Source: Gossypium raimondii
Lineage: Eukaryota; Streptophyta; Magnoliopsida; Malvales; Malvaceae
Assembly (NCBI RefSeq): GCF_025698545.1
Contig: NC_068567.1
Span: 1,922,001 to 1,986,000, forward strand
DNA length: 64,000 nt
Reading direction: 5' to 3'
Below, in pieces: positions 1 to 12,319 of the stretch (the first letter of the stretch is position 1; each line of letters opens with the position of its first letter). The notes beneath the pieces are model-generated. The model saw only the letters and a list, made by a program, of their open reading frames with translations, made no database searches and was not told the DNA's origin. The translations under genes were made by a program, and so were the position numbers.

Positions 1-554
1 CGAATAAAAGCGAACCAGCAAACCACCACCATTAAATCCTTCAACTCTACCTCCATAGATGAACCCACTGTGCAAATATGCCCTAGCTGCCTTCCAATCA
101 GCAGACCTCTACTTCTTTGCAGGAACTAAGTATTAGATTGTATATACAAAGTATTAAAGCACTGAACTTGAACAACCAAAAAAATACATCCCCCATTATC
201 ATAAGTTGAATAAAAATGAAAAACTCATTAAAAAAAAAGGGGAAAAACAAAACACACCCGTGCTGGTGCTGGTGCTGGTTTAAGCTCATCAGTGGATACA
301 GAGTTGTCAAGAATAGCAGTAACAGCAGCTTCAGCTTGTTGGGAGTTATCAGTCTTGGGATTAGCTGAAGCAGATGAAGCAGAGACTTTAAGATGATATA
401 ATGATGACGATGAAGGCTTTCTGAGAAGGGAAGGTTTGGAGTATAAAGTGGAGAGCTTTGTGTGGTGTACGAAACAAGATAATGAGGAAACATCGGGATT
501 GAAGAGCTGAGAAAGGAAAGAAACTGAGCCAAGTGTTGCAGTGGATACAGGCAT
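1..554 (-). CDS. Plastid S1-domain RNA-binding protein, 5' part (runs off the window)
   Basis: Two exons are visible on the minus strand. Exon 1 runs from the ATG at 554 to 258 (99 codons), followed by a GTGTGT donor. Exon 2 runs from 108 (after a TAG acceptor) to the window edge, in phase. Exon 1 begins MPVSTATLGSV and is rich in Ser, Leu and basic residues with few acids, as expected of a chloroplast transit peptide. It then turns into a low-complexity Ala/Pro linker ending APAPAR. Exon 2 reads SADWKAARAY, then GGRVEGFNGGGLLVRFYS, which is the start of an S1 OB-fold as in plastid ribosomal-protein-S1-like proteins (Arabidopsis At3g23700 family). The likely role is RNA binding in the chloroplast. 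The product name rests on about 36 residues of exon 2; the rest of the gene lies upstream of position 1. Confidence 0.72.
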
Positions 555-1280
555 TGTGGGAAAAAGGTGGTAAGGGAAAATATGGGTTGGAGAAGAAGAT
601 TGGATGATGATTTTTGTACATTTGATTCAAGTTGGGAAGGTGTGTCTGGTCAGTTTTTAGAAAGCTATGTGTCATTTCTATGCCCACACATCTGTTTACC
701 TCTCGAAATCTATTTGTTTTTACCATTGGTCCCCCCTCTTTGATCATGCCATGTTTGGCTACCTCAATTCCCATTGCACCATTCATTGTACTTGTTACTG
801 GTTTTGATATGACTTGAATTATTTGCCCTTTTAATAAGCTTTTACTTGTTCGAGTAATTCGTACATGTTTAGAATCTTTGAATATTTGAATAAAATTAAA
901 TTTTAAAATGTTTAATATTATTCAACCTTAAATTTTGAGTTTATTTGACTTGTTTTAAAATATTTATTTATTTTAAAATTTTGATAAACTTGAAAGGATA
1001 CATAAAAGTAGACATGTTCAAATGTTGAGTTATTTATCCAAATTCAAAGGTTTGTCGAAAATTTAAAAAAAATTAGGCATAAATATTAAGCCCAAAAAAT
1101 ATGTTTGGGCAAAAAAATTAACTCTACTTAACCTTCAAAACTTAAACATGGATTAGCTTGTTTTCTAAGTTTATAATATATTATATTATATTAATTTTAT
1201 ATATTATGTAATTTATAAGTTGTCATGTGTCATCATCGAATTTATCATCAGTGTCACGGAGTATAAATTCAAGTACCACT
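555..1280. other. Intergenic, no gene seen
   Basis: AT-rich sequence upstream of the S1-domain gene. The first 100 bases presumably contain its leader. The short open frames here have no coding character or recognisable family. Confidence 0.6.
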
Positions 1281-1513
1281 CCTATAGCTCGATTGGCATG
1301 ATCATTATTATCAATATAGAAAGACGTGGATTTAAATGCTTTCAAGCGCATTATCCTCTTATTTATGGGTTGGAGAGGAGTTATAGGTAAACATAATGCC
1401 TAGAAGTACTCATAGCCCCTCCTTAACTCATAAATAGGAGGATAATGTGTTTTAGCACACTCAAATCCACGTACTCCTGTATTAACAATAATGTCTAAAT
1501 CAATCGAGCTAAA
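1281..1513. repeat. Two tRNA-type SINE copies in tail-to-tail inverted arrangement
   Basis: A plus-strand copy starts near 1281 with an A-box-like TAGCTCGATTGGCATGA and a B-box-like GACGTGGATTTAAATGC. It ends around 1400. It is followed at once by a minus-strand copy of the same element ending near 1513 (CAATCGAGCT). Both carry the block that reads ATTATCCTCYTATTTATG on its own strand. The result is a nearly symmetric inverted repeat of about 230 bases. Other copies of this family lie at 5967, 7630, 16183, 28895, 29316, 34307 and 58413. Confidence 0.7.
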
Positions 1514-2824
1514 AATCAATCAACAAATATTAATACATTCTAAAATTGAAAATAAAAAAGTGCATTGATACTAAATTGATTAGGTTTTATGAGATTTGGT
1601 TGGCAAGGTCAATTGGTAATGGTTAAGACGAGGGGAGGTTTGCTCTCTTGCAATCTCATTCAATTCTAAAGTGAATGCTTTGCTTGGATTTTATAGCGAC
1701 GCGCGTCTCAACTGCCATTTTTTCTTACATCCGTTACAATTTTATCAAGGAAAGCTTTATTTTCCCCCACGCGCTTCATCTTTCCACTTGCGGTGCCCAC
1801 TAATGTTTACATCATTTTCTATTCTTCAAATCTATATATGCCATAAATTAATATTCATACAAACATTAAAAAACAAAAATTGTGGAGATTTTTCATTTTC
1901 ATTTAAATATTTTTATATTTTTAGAAAATTTATGAATTGTTTTTATATTTAATTTACATCAAAATAAGCACATTTTATTTTTGACACAACTTTTAATAAT
2001 AAATTTAGCCTTTAATATTTATTTCTTTTGTTATTTTAATCTTCATCCTTCAAATTTTAGTCATTTTTTTCTTTGGACAAATAGTTAATTAAATTGTTGT
2101 TGGCGTGACAGTTTGCATGAAAATTCATGTGTACTTCATTACTACCGTAGATAATTGAAACTTTTATTAATTTTATGTATTTTTTTTGAATTTTTATTAA
2201 GTATACACAAATTGTTACGTGGGTTATCACATCGCTACCATTAAAATTTTTGCATTTCAATCAATTTTTCTACCCAAAGAGAAATAATTTATTTAAATTT
2301 TGAAGGTTGAGGATCGAGGTGATCCAAAAAAAATAATAGGGCCATAATGACAAAGAAAAGCAAACCATACAGGATAAATAGACTCGTTTAAAATATAAAA
2401 AAAAAACCTAACATAATTTTAACTGTATTAATCATTGGACTTACATTTTTAAATCTAAAAATAAATAAAAATAAGAATTAAATTTTATAATGTATGAAAA
2501 GAGGAGGGAGTTAAAAGGAAGAAACTATTGATAAAATATGTATAAATGTACTAAAAAGTAATAATGTGATGGAAAAATTGAAAATTATGAAAAGAGTTAT
2601 ATTTTCAAAATTTAAAAAAGAAAACATAACAAGCGCGTGGGCTTAGTAATTAACTCCCCATTACAGAACCAGGTCCACCGTTGGTGTCTGCAACTTTCTC
2701 CTCTTCCTTCTTCCCTCCCCTGTTTACTTTCACGTTAAATCCTATTTCATTCATTTTCCCACCACCCAAACAATCCCAAAGAGAAAAAAAAAACCACCCA
2801 TAGCCAGAAAGCAAGCCAAAAAAA
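1514..2824. other. Intergenic region and 5' flank of the Rab gene
   Basis: AT-rich with no gene. Around 1590-1660 there is a short SINE-like stretch. The last 150 bases before the ATG at 2825 are pyrimidine/purine-rich (CTCCTCTTCC, then AAAGAGAAAAAAAAAC) and probably hold the Rab leader. Confidence 0.5.
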
Positions 2825-4338
2825 ATGTCAGACGATGAAACAGTGGAAGAGTACTTATTCAAAATAGTGATAATAGGAGATTCAGCCGTCGGTAAATCCA
2901 ACCTCCTTTCTCGATTCGCACGAAACGAGTTCAACGCTCACTCAAAAGCAACCATTGGAGTTGAGTTTCAAACCCAGAGCGTTGAAATCGACGGAAAAGA
3001 AGTTAAAGCTCAGATTTGGGACACTGCGGGCCAAGAACGTTTCCGTGCTGTAACTTCGGCTTATTACAGGGGTGCTTTCGGTGCTTTGTTGGTTTATGAT
3101 ATTAGCCGAAGAGCTACGTTCGATAACGTTGCTCGGTGGCTTGATGAGCTTAACTGTAAGTGCTTCTTCTTTCTTCTTCTGGCTCTTGTTCTGGTTTTTG
3201 GGTTACTGAGAAAGTTTTTTTTTTTTTTCTTGTTGGTTTTATGCTCGGAATTGCATGGTTGGGATTTCAACCTCTTGAAACAACAGTATCTGATTTTCAT
3301 TTGTTTGCTTTCTTTCTTCTTAAAATATAGTTGAAGTACAATCTGAAAAACAAGGGTAATAATTTAACTCAATTAACATAGATATTATTGTTAACGTAGA
3401 ATATATGGATTCTGAAATGTATTATCTTTCATAAATTAGATAAAAATTATGAATAATTTTAAATATTATATTAAAAACCAGATATAATAAGAATCTATAA
3501 TGAAATTATTTAAAAATAATAATAATATTGTACACTATCTTCGTTTCTACCAGGTACCTAGTAAAGTTTGAGTCAAGTTAAAAGTACAGTTTTAAATATT
3601 AATATTAAATTTTGTACTGGTGTATTTTTTTTTCATTTTCGATTAAAATGTCACATAGAAAAATAAAACTATAAAAAATCAAATTACACAATATATAAAT
3701 GTTAAAAATTAATTTTTAAAATCAAAATTAAGTTGACATAATGTATAAATATTGAGGATTAAATTTGCTAGTATGTCAATTTAAAAACTGTTTTTGTTAA
3801 TCATTTTATAGTTGGTGATAAAAAGAAGATAAAATCAAATAATCCAGTGACTGTTTTGTAATTTTTTATAATTGAGTGGCGAAAAAATATTACGTATTTA
3901 CCCAATTTTTTATTTGTAACCTCTGTGGAACAAATTTTATTGCTACTGATAGCATAAGCCATGCTTCTTTTGGATTTTTATACGTTATTTCAAATTGTTT
4001 ATCACGAATCAAAATTTGCAGCACATTCGGATACAACAGTGGCAAAGATGCTGGTAGGGAACAAATGCGATTTGGAAAACACACGGGAAGTGAGCTTAGA
4101 TGAAGGTAAAAGCTTGGCAGAATCCGAAGGGTTGTTCTTCATCGAGACGTCTGCGCTCGATTCGACCAATGTCTGGACTGCGTTCGAGATCGTTATCCGA
4201 GAGATCTATAACAATGTGAGCCGGAAAGTGTTGAGTTCGGATTCGTACAAAGCCAGGTTAAGTGTTAATAGGGTAAGCCTAGTGAATGATGATGAGTTGA
4301 AGCAATCTAAGACCAAGTACGCATGTTGTTCTTCATAG
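2825..4338 (+). CDS. RABA5A: RABA5-type small GTPase
   Basis: Exon 1 is 2825-3155 (GTAAGT donor) and exon 2 is 4022-4338 (TTGCAG acceptor). They join through a split TCA codon to give 215 residues. All Rab landmarks are present: P-loop GDSAVGKS at residues 18-25, effector TIGVEF at 43-48, WDTAGQE at 65-71, NKCD at 124-127, ETSA at 152-155. The C-terminus CCSS is a double-geranylgeranylation signal. The sequence is closest in memory to Arabidopsis RABA5a (MSD-E start, [34 protein letters not shown]). RABA proteins act at the trans-Golgi/recycling endosome in traffic to the plasma membrane and cell plate. The single intron (3156-4021, 866 bases) lies where other RABA genes have it and contains two repeat fragments. 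Intact; the subclass A5 is firm, the 'a' paralogue less so. Confidence 0.93.
3449..3530 (+). repeat. SINE 3'-tail fragment in the Rab intron
   Basis: The block from AATTTTAAATATTATATT to AATCTATAATGAAATTA matches the 3' tail of the SINE copy at 6080-6150. Only the tail is present, with no A or B box. Confidence 0.5.
3630..3905. repeat. Right half of fold-back element family B in the Rab intron
   Basis: It shares the blocks ACATAATGTATAAATATTGAG, GTATGTCAATTTAAAAA, GTTGGTGATAAAAAGA and TTATAATTGAGTGGC with the right arms of the elements at 25503-26450 and 27743-28477. Only one arm is present, so it is a truncated copy. It lies entirely inside the intron and does not touch a splice site. Confidence 0.6.
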
Positions 4339-4452
4339 TTTTATGTTTCTTTCCATTGCAATATCAAAAGGGTTTTCTAATATTACTGTCTTTTTGCCTT
4401 GCATTAACTTTGTTATATAATGGAATTTGAAAACTTTTGGTTTTGAATTACT

Positions 4453-5122
4453 AAAAGTATAATGGAGTTCTATTCTAGAGTTAAATTGTATTTTGTCCCT
4501 CTACTTAGAAAATAGATAAATTAGTTCTTATATGTTAGATCAAAAGAATAAATTGGTCCTTTTTGTTAAAATTTTCATACATTTGTACTCTTAAAAATTG
4601 GCGTGGCTGACAGAATAATCAAACAGTGACATGTGCAATGGCAGATCTAGAAATACGACTTGCGGGGCAGGGGAGAAGTCAAAAAAAATTTTTGGGGACT
4701 GGAATTAGATTATATATTTTTATGATAGTAAAAATATAATTTTATCATTTTAATAGCCTATATTTTTATAAATTTTAGAGGATTAAATCAATTTTTTTTA
4801 TCTTTTTTGGGGGCCAAAGTGTAATTTACCATTACTAATTTAAAATTTTATAAATTATAAATAGTTCAAATAATTTATTTTTCTATTTTAGGGGGGTTGG
4901 GGCTCTATCAGCCCCCTAAATCCGCCCCTGGGCATATGTCATGCCACGTGCACCACAGATTGATATATAGAGTTTAGTTTTTAACAGAAAAAATGGATAC
5001 ATTTTTTAACTAAAATCATATTGCTCTTTAATCTAATGTAGAAGGATCAATCTACTCATTTTTTGAATAAAAGTAACAAAATGTAATCTAACTTTTAATA
5101 CAGATGCCTCCATTATATTTTT
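4453..5122. mobile_element. MITE family A, copy 1, with a nested insertion
   Basis: The left end AAAAGTATAATGGAG and the right end CTCCATTATATTTTT are inverted repeats, and ACT flanks both sides. Inside are the family's paired blocks, such as TTAGATCAAAAGAATAAATT on the left and GCTCTTTAATCTAATGTA on the right. The element carries no coding capacity. It is interrupted near its middle by another element (about 4640-4931). It lies 115 bases downstream of the Rab stop codon. Confidence 0.7.
4640..4931. mobile_element. Short non-autonomous element nested in the MITE
   Basis: It begins near GGCAGATCTAGAAATACG and ends near AAATCCGCCCCTGGG. The imperfect inverted ends are GGCAGATCTAG and, read inward from the right, GGCGGATTTAG. 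Related pieces with the 'GGGGGGC ... AAATTATAAAG ... TTAATAGCC' type of sequence lie at about 34870-35105 and 35650-35865. Exact boundaries and the target duplication are unclear. Confidence 0.5.
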
Positions 5123-5966
5123 ACTGCAATAAAACCTAACATAACTGAAGGAAGGTATGACTTTCTTATGTGGAAGTAACATCCACTGTCAAGATTATTT
5201 TTAAATTTTATTTTTTATATTTAAAAACTTTTATATGTTGCATCTTTTTCCAAATATTTAGTTGGTTAAATATTAAATCTATATATGAATTTTAATTTAA
5301 CGTACTGTTTGATATATAAAATTTCAGTTAATGTAATTATACACATTAAATTTGAATTATGATTCATATGTACAAGAAATTTTAATTTTGATTCAAATTA
5401 TACACATTTAAAGAAATGAATACATATATTTATTTTCATATTGGATTAATATAATTATTTGTGTTATACAAGATATCAACTTAAAATGGTACTAATTGAT
5501 GATAATGTTAGTGATTTGTGAATATTGAATCCAATTAAAATTCCATGTATAAAATAGCACAAAATCAAACTTTATATATGACATTGCATATTGAAACAAA
5601 GTTTATGTATAGTTTTAAGATCTATCCCTATTTAATTTTGTTTTTAGATTAAATGAATTTCTTTATTGAGTTTATTATATTTTACACACTCACAAATTGA
5701 ACGAAAATGAGGTAAATGTTACATTGAAAATTTATGCATTAGGATAAAGTTAATAAATCATATCAATGGTGTTTACCTAAATATAAAATCTGCTCAAATA
5801 AAATTATTTTTAGAAAGTAAGAAGGATAATCACATTTATATTATACTTAAATACTAATAAGTGTGAGGTGTGGTGGTACAATATTGTTAAGAGAGATAGT
5901 CACGAATCCTAAACATGGATCATAAAATGGCGATGAAGTATTAAAAAAAATTAACAAATTAGTCGA
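5123..5966. other. Intergenic, nothing recognised
   Basis: Strongly AT-rich sequence without a credible open frame or repeat structure that I can name. Confidence 0.5.
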
Positions 5967-6150
5967 TTGAGTCTTAGCTCAATTGACATGAGCATTATTG
6001 CCAATGCAAGAGGACGTGGGTTTGAGTGCACTGAAGCGCATTATTCTCCTATTTATGGGTTTGAGTGAAGTTATGAGTAATTTTAAACATTATTTTAAAA
6101 ACAAATATAATCAGAATCTATAATAAAATTATTTAAAGAATCAACAAATT
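5967..6150 (+). repeat. tRNA-type SINE copy
   Basis: This is the cleanest copy of the family in the window. A box TAGCTCAATTGACATGAGC at about 5974, B box GTGGGTTTGAGTGCA about 40 bases later, then GCGCATTATTCTCCTATTTATG and a tail with AATCAGAATCTATAATAAAA. The spacing of the two boxes fits an RNA polymerase III internal promoter. Confidence 0.72.
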
Positions 6151-7629
6151 ATATTATGCGACACTCTGAGGTGGTTTTGCACAGCACTTGTTTGAGTGTT
6201 GGGATGCTACATGGGCAAAGGCCTACGCTGTTCGAATGGGGACTTTGCTTAAGAGATGGACTTCATGAATATTATTATTGAGATTGATATTTTTTTTTTT
6301 GTTTCTAGAATCTCAAATGTTACTCTAGGCTTAACACATTTGGGTCTTTTTGTTAATAAGGCTAATGTTTTCTTGCTTTAGCTCTTTACATTTTTGTTAT
6401 GTTCCTAGATCAGCTAATAGATTGGCTGATAGCATTAGCTATATGGGCTTAATTAGTGTACATGAGACATGATTTGGTACGGACTACCCTCACCGGCTAC
6501 ATGATCTTGTAATTGCTTTTCAAAAAAAAAATACACAAAAACAATAAGGAAACAAATAAACAAACAAAATTCAAGCAAACAACAATAAACATTGTACATA
6601 CAAATAGGGGTTTGATGCAACTGAGCCGAGCCCAAATAATATTAAACTCGATCAAACATTTAATTTTAAGCTTGAGCTTGGCTCAATAATTAAGTTTAGA
6701 GTTAATAATACATATTAAGAGTAATAACGTATAATAATATAAAATATGAAAAGCTCGATAAGGCTCGTGATCCGTTTGAATGAAATATTACTAAGCTCGA
6801 ATTTGGCTCAATCATAGCTCAAGCTTGGCTCGATAATTATCGAATTGAATTGAATTTTTGTTTTTCAAATTCAACTTAAATAGTTTAGGAGCACCAATAT
6901 CTCATTTAAACACTACAACCATTCAAAATCGAAGTTTCCAATGCTGATTTTTTTTTATTAGACCATAGTATTTCAAACTAAAGTGTCTTCCAATGGGTTG
7001 ATAATGCATGAATATATTGTTCAGAGAGAAGAGTCTCCGATAGCTCAAATCAACATAAAAGGAGAAAGGTTGTGCCAATATAATCATATAAGAAATTTAT
7101 GGCAATTTATAAGTTAATTTTGGGGCAAAAATCAAAAGAATGTTCTTTTACATTTACATTTACATTTACATTTACATTTACTTGACTCACTTTTACTTAT
7201 AAGAGTAAATTAGTGTCCATTCATTCATCATAAACAAGATTTTCCCTACAATTTAAACTCATGATGTGAATTTTGAAAAAAATCTAAATTTAAAGTTTAA
7301 ATCTTAAAAAAAAACATTGAAGGAATTCAATGTATATATTCACTTTCTACTTATTTTAATTTTTTTATAATTTATATTTCAATAGTTTCATCATCATATT
7401 TTATTATTTTATTATTTTACATTGAATTTTGAGTAAATGAAAAAGATCTAAGTAGATGTAAAATAGCATTGTATTAATAATCTAATCGTCGATTTGTTAA
7501 AATATGTAAAAATATATATTATATTCAAAATAGATTTCTTATTGCATGGGAAAAGGCCCGTGGGTTTGACCCAAACTCTTATTGATATCAGACCCACCAG
7601 CTACATAGACACAAACATTTTAATTTTTT
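6151..7629. other. Intergenic, with a hexamer microsatellite
   Basis: No gene. Five perfect CATTTA units lie at 7151-7180. The stretch 6180-6530 is a little less AT-rich and reads like decayed retroelement sequence, but I cannot assign it. Confidence 0.45.
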
Positions 7630-7803
7630 TTGAAAAATTTTATCATAGGTTTTGATTATATCTGTGTTTTCTAATATAATGCCTAGAACTATTCATAACC
7701 CCTCCCTAATCCGTAAATAGGAGAGTAATGCACTTCAATATACTCGAATCAATGTCCTTCTGCATTAGCAACAATATTTATGTCAATCGAGTTAAGACTC
7801 AAC
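7630..7803 (-). repeat. tRNA-type SINE copy, minus strand
   Basis: Reverse complement of the family: it reads inward from GAGTCTTAACTCGATTGAC near 7803, with the B-box region at about 7740-7755, and ends in the AATCAAAACCTATGATAAAA tail near 7640. Confidence 0.68.
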
Positions 7804-9119
7804 CACAAACAAGTTAAATTTTAATCTGAGTAATTGGACGGGAGTTAAAAAGGGAAAAAAATCTATTTTCAAAATAAACTTGAATGAAAATTTTGATTGA
7901 GCTAATAAAATTCTATTAATATTATCTTATTTTAGCATTAAAAATTATTTATATATGTTTTTATAATTAAAATTTAAAAATTATTAATCAAGTAGTAATT
8001 TGAGTTAATATTATTATAAGACTACTATGACCATAAGCAACTATGAGAGAAGTGTCCAATGCTACCATGGTATTGTAAGGTAAGGGTTACATATATTTTG
8101 GTTGCACGCATTCTCTATAATTATTTACATTCTAAATATTAACATTTTTTTTTTCGTGAGCTTACAAGTATCTATCTTTATTAATCGAGGTGCTCCCACA
8201 CCGCAAATCCACAATTTTCTCCATGAAATTGGAAAACAAAACCTTGACACAGAGACAATACCTTCTATTGAGAGATCTGTCAGCTCCTAAATAAACGACA
8301 CTTTGAAAACTTTTTCCAAGTGAAAATTTAACCTTCCTTCAAGGATAAAGTACTAAGATTTTAAAGATATAAGTTCGAGCCTCACTCTGTGAAAATTATA
8401 TATGGACTAATTAATTAATTGAGTTTAATTTAATTATGCTATTCAATTTAATGCTTATAACAGTTAATTCTGATTAAAACTATCAATACAGTGAATTGTA
8501 ATTAGAGATGAAAACCAAAACTCAAAAATTCCAGCTTGACCCAATAAGATTCCTTTTTTTCTAAATAGGTGACTTTTGAGTTAAGGTTTGGGATTATACT
8601 AATCAATAATTAATTAAGGTAAATGGGCTGCTATTTTGGATTCCAATTTTTAAAGCTTGAATTTTATTTATTTTTCTCAAAAGAAGAAATCTTTAGAATT
8701 GGGTATATCTTAAGGATTAAGTCGAATTCAATTTTAAGCTATTTAAATTAAATAAAATTTTAATCATATTAAACTTCAGTCCAGTTTGGTAATAATCTGT
8801 TTTGTCTGGTCTAGTGGTCCCAAACGAATATTCTGATGGAAAGTGCAAACCAACTTCTTTTTCACTTTAATCATCATCATTAGGCTTAGATTATTACAAC
8901 TTAAACAGCTACTTAATCCACTTCTTTTTTTAAATTTAATTTTAATGAATAAAATTTCCTTTTAATATTGGACAAAAGAAAAGTTGTCAAGGGTTGTAGC
9001 ATTCCAAGGCCAAATCAAATAATTTCGTGATTAAAGTCAAAATCCCCAATTAATTAAGATCTCCCATAGTTTATATTATCATGATAGCTTTAAACACGAG
9101 ATACTTATAAAATTTAAGA
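7804..9119. other. Intergenic, nothing recognised
   Basis: AT-rich. A 62-codon open frame at 8102-8290 (RGAPTPQIHNFLHEIG in its middle) is slightly more complex than its surroundings, but I recognise no family and see no gene structure around it. Confidence 0.4.
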
Positions 9120-9409
9120 TTAATATATCATTTGGTACCTATATTTGACTTCAATATTCAATTTGGTACTTGTGTTTTTTTCCTAATTTGGCACTTAAAT
9201 TTGGCTTCCATATTCAATTTGGTACCTAAACTAAACAACATCATGTGGCCCAATAAATATTTGATACGTGTGCTCTAGTAAAAAAGACATAGGTACTTAA
9301 TTGAGATAAAAAAAAATCAGGTACCGAATTGAATATTAAAATCAAACTTAAGTACTTATATGGGACAAATTGAACATTGAAACCAAATATAAATATCGGA
9401 TAATATATT
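9120..9409. mobile_element. MITE family C, copy 1
   Basis: Left end TTAATATATCATTTGGTACC; the right end, read inward, begins near CAATATATTATCCGATA. Both arms contain the 'caatattcaatttggtac' type of block, so the element folds back on itself over most of its length. A second copy lies at 23748-23977. No coding sequence. Confidence 0.62.
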
Positions 9410-12319
9410 GTGTGTATCAACGAGATCTTGGTAGTATTGGTAAAGGATGAGATTATGAGATCTTAGCACTCAAAGTATTTTGTGTTTAAGTTTTACCATG
9501 TGGAAATTTGGATATAATCTAATTTTCAATCAATTGTACTTTTTATTGAGTTGATTCTAGTTTTAATTGATAAAATATTTATTACTTGTAAATTTTACTC
9601 GTAAACTCGAAAAATTGTACAAAAATATGAAAATGAATTTAAATAAATATAATATAAAAATGATATAAACACATCAAAATTTATATAGCATAACATATTA
9701 AATTTTATATAATTATAATCATGTCTAAATATGCTCTCATTCCATGAATTAATTCAAACATTTGAAATTTAGTCATTTTTTTCTTTTCAATCAATAATTG
9801 AAATACAATTGAACTTCAAAGGGCTTCTGTCAAACTAAATTATGTGAGATTTTTAAAATATAAAAAAAGTTGTTCATATAAAATAAAAATAAAATTGAAT
9901 TTGTGATTTAAAATTCTTTAGCACTATTTTGTAGAAATATAGTGAAATTTTATATTTGCTTACATGATTTTCACACAATTTTAAATTAATTATGTCAGTA
10001 TATTTTTATTTAAATTTTTATATAATTCATTTTAAGGAACTCGTTTGATGATATTATCGATTAAACTTTAATAATTAAATCGAATAATAATAGATTAAAA
10101 GTTTGAAATTAAGAAACACTATTTCTTTTTCGAGAATAAGTTCTATTGTTGTAATATTATTTTTATACAAAATAATCAAAGTATGTTTGAATAATCACAA
10201 GTATCAAATTATTACAACACAAATAAATTATTCAAGTAACCATAAAATAAAATCAAACTATTATTACACAAACGGATTAAAAGCTAATACAATTCAAACT
10301 AAAGTCAGTGAATTGAACTAAAACCTACACATGAGTAGAATCAAACTATTACAATGTTAAAGAACTAAGAATTGATACAATCCAGAACTAAAGTTGATGA
10401 ATTTGATTAATTGGACTGAAACTCACACATCACAACTGCTCATGATAGGATTTGAAGACCCACGCATATAATGACGTACGGTGAGTCTTGAATCTAGATT
10501 AAAATCCACAAATGACAACCACATATGGCTAAGCAAAAAAAATTGAAAACTGACCCAAATTAAAGTGTTTGGACGGTTTATAAAAGGCAAGTTTAAAAAT
10601 CATGGTTGCTCGAAATCGAACCAAATTCTATTTTTATTTAATATATAATTAAATTTAATTATGACATGAAAATAAATCTTTTATATTTAAAATAGTGAAA
10701 AAATCTTTAATTTTTGTCAAATAATATTCAAAAACTATAAAATAAATTTTTTAATAATCTCATTATACGTTCTAATCATATATATTATTTTGATAGAATG
10801 GCTAAAACTATTCATAAAAAGAAAGATAATACTATTTACCATACTTGAACTTACGTTTTCAAACAATAACAATAATACTCATGTTGGTTGAATTAATTAA
10901 TTCAGCACATAAAAGCTAATCATAACAAAATTACAAACATGTACATATACATCGATTATCGAAACTAATTTATATGGATTACTCAGAACCGCAAAAGCAA
11001 AGATCAAAAGTCGGTGAACACTCAATTACCATACAAATAAGTTAAACTTTTCTCTAGCTAGTTATTATTATAATAATAATTATTTTTCTTGGTCTTGATG
11101 CCTAACTAAGGGGTATGCTACAGCTTTTCATTTTTTATTTAAATTATACATGTTTTGGAGAAAATAGAGTAAATAATAATGATTGTTTATGTTTAGTTAA
11201 CGACGGTGATGGAAAAGAGGTAGATTCTTTGTATGTGTTTTCTTCTCTTTAAAAAACTAGAGTCGTGCATGATCAAATAGTGAAGTTGTAGGAGGAGACT
11301 ATTTCACCAATTTGCATTACAATGGAAAGGAAGTCATGCATACAAATAATAATTTATTTTAAAGGAATTAACGAGCATGAACCATATAAAGAAAATATGA
11401 TTATCGTATCCTATAATTAAGGTATGGGGTTTTCTTTTTCCATGATTGGAACTTAAGTGTTAAGGTTCCTAGAATGTTTCTAGTTTTAATCATATAAATG
11501 AATGAATGTGAGAAAGTATTTTCCTTGGAAACCCAGTTATCCACTTGTTCTTTCATTATTCTTTATATAAAAATATTAAAATTATTGATATGTTCAAGAA
11601 AATCAAATTCAATGAATAAATGTACAAGATTTATTGATTAGAGGAGAACCCTAATCTTTTAATCAATTTGTTAATAGCAATTAACTAAATTAACCACTTG
11701 CAAAATGTTGTTCATTATCTTAGATTTTTATGCAATCAAATCACCATATATTGTGTGATTCGATGAGTTCAACCTAAAATAATAATAAGAAAACTATTTA
11801 AAATTCATGAATATTAGGGAACCATAGGAAGATTTCCCATTTTGACTAAACTCTCTAGCTTTGACCTATAATTAATTTATTAATCTATTAAAATAAACAA
11901 ATTGGAGTGTTTGAGCCACAAATTGAACAAAAAAGCAAACAAGAAATTTCTAAAAGTGTGGGCTGAGCTATTTGAGGGGTTAGATTAGGCTTTTACAACT
12001 ATTTGTAAAGCACCTCCTTGCTAAGTGAAAGATTAAGTTGGTTGATATTTTTAACTTGTATGGTTAATATGATGGTTAAGAGTTTTCGGGTTCGAATTTT
12101 TTAAGAAACAAGTGATAGGTTTTTATTTTGATAGCTCCTTTAAATGCAATGTGTGCGTGTGTAGTGTGAATATGTCTCTAATGTGGGTGCATGAATTTTA
12201 ACCCTTTAATTGTACATTATCAAAAAATTTACAATAGATAAATATCATGAGTGGGTCTAAATTTTTTTTTATTCAAGTCTTGATATATCATAGTTTTTAG
12301 TCCAATTTTATTTTGCATT
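9410..12319. other. Intergenic, no gene seen
   Basis: AT-rich. A possible copy of a second SINE family lies at about 9425-9530 (TCTTGGTAGTATTGG, then TTACCATGTGGAAATTTGG). The open frame at 10103-10321 is low-complexity and not coding. Confidence 0.5.

Noticed and set aside
632-817. 61-codon plus-strand frame upstream of the S1-domain gene
   Set aside because: No homology, lies in the promoter region of a divergent gene, and similar frames exist on the other strand.
1281-1513. A functional tRNA gene
   Set aside because: A- and B-box-like motifs are present, but the sequence does not fold into a cloverleaf and recurs as a dispersed repeat with a long 3' body, which fits a SINE.
6180-6530. 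Possible LINE RNase H tail (frame with NRLADSISYMGLISVHE)
   Set aside because: Match is too short and vague, interrupted by a stop, and no reverse transcriptase or target duplication was seen.
8102-8290. 62-codon frame with RGAPTPQIHNFLHEIG
   Set aside because: Half of it is AT-rich low-complexity sequence; no family recognised, no splice context.
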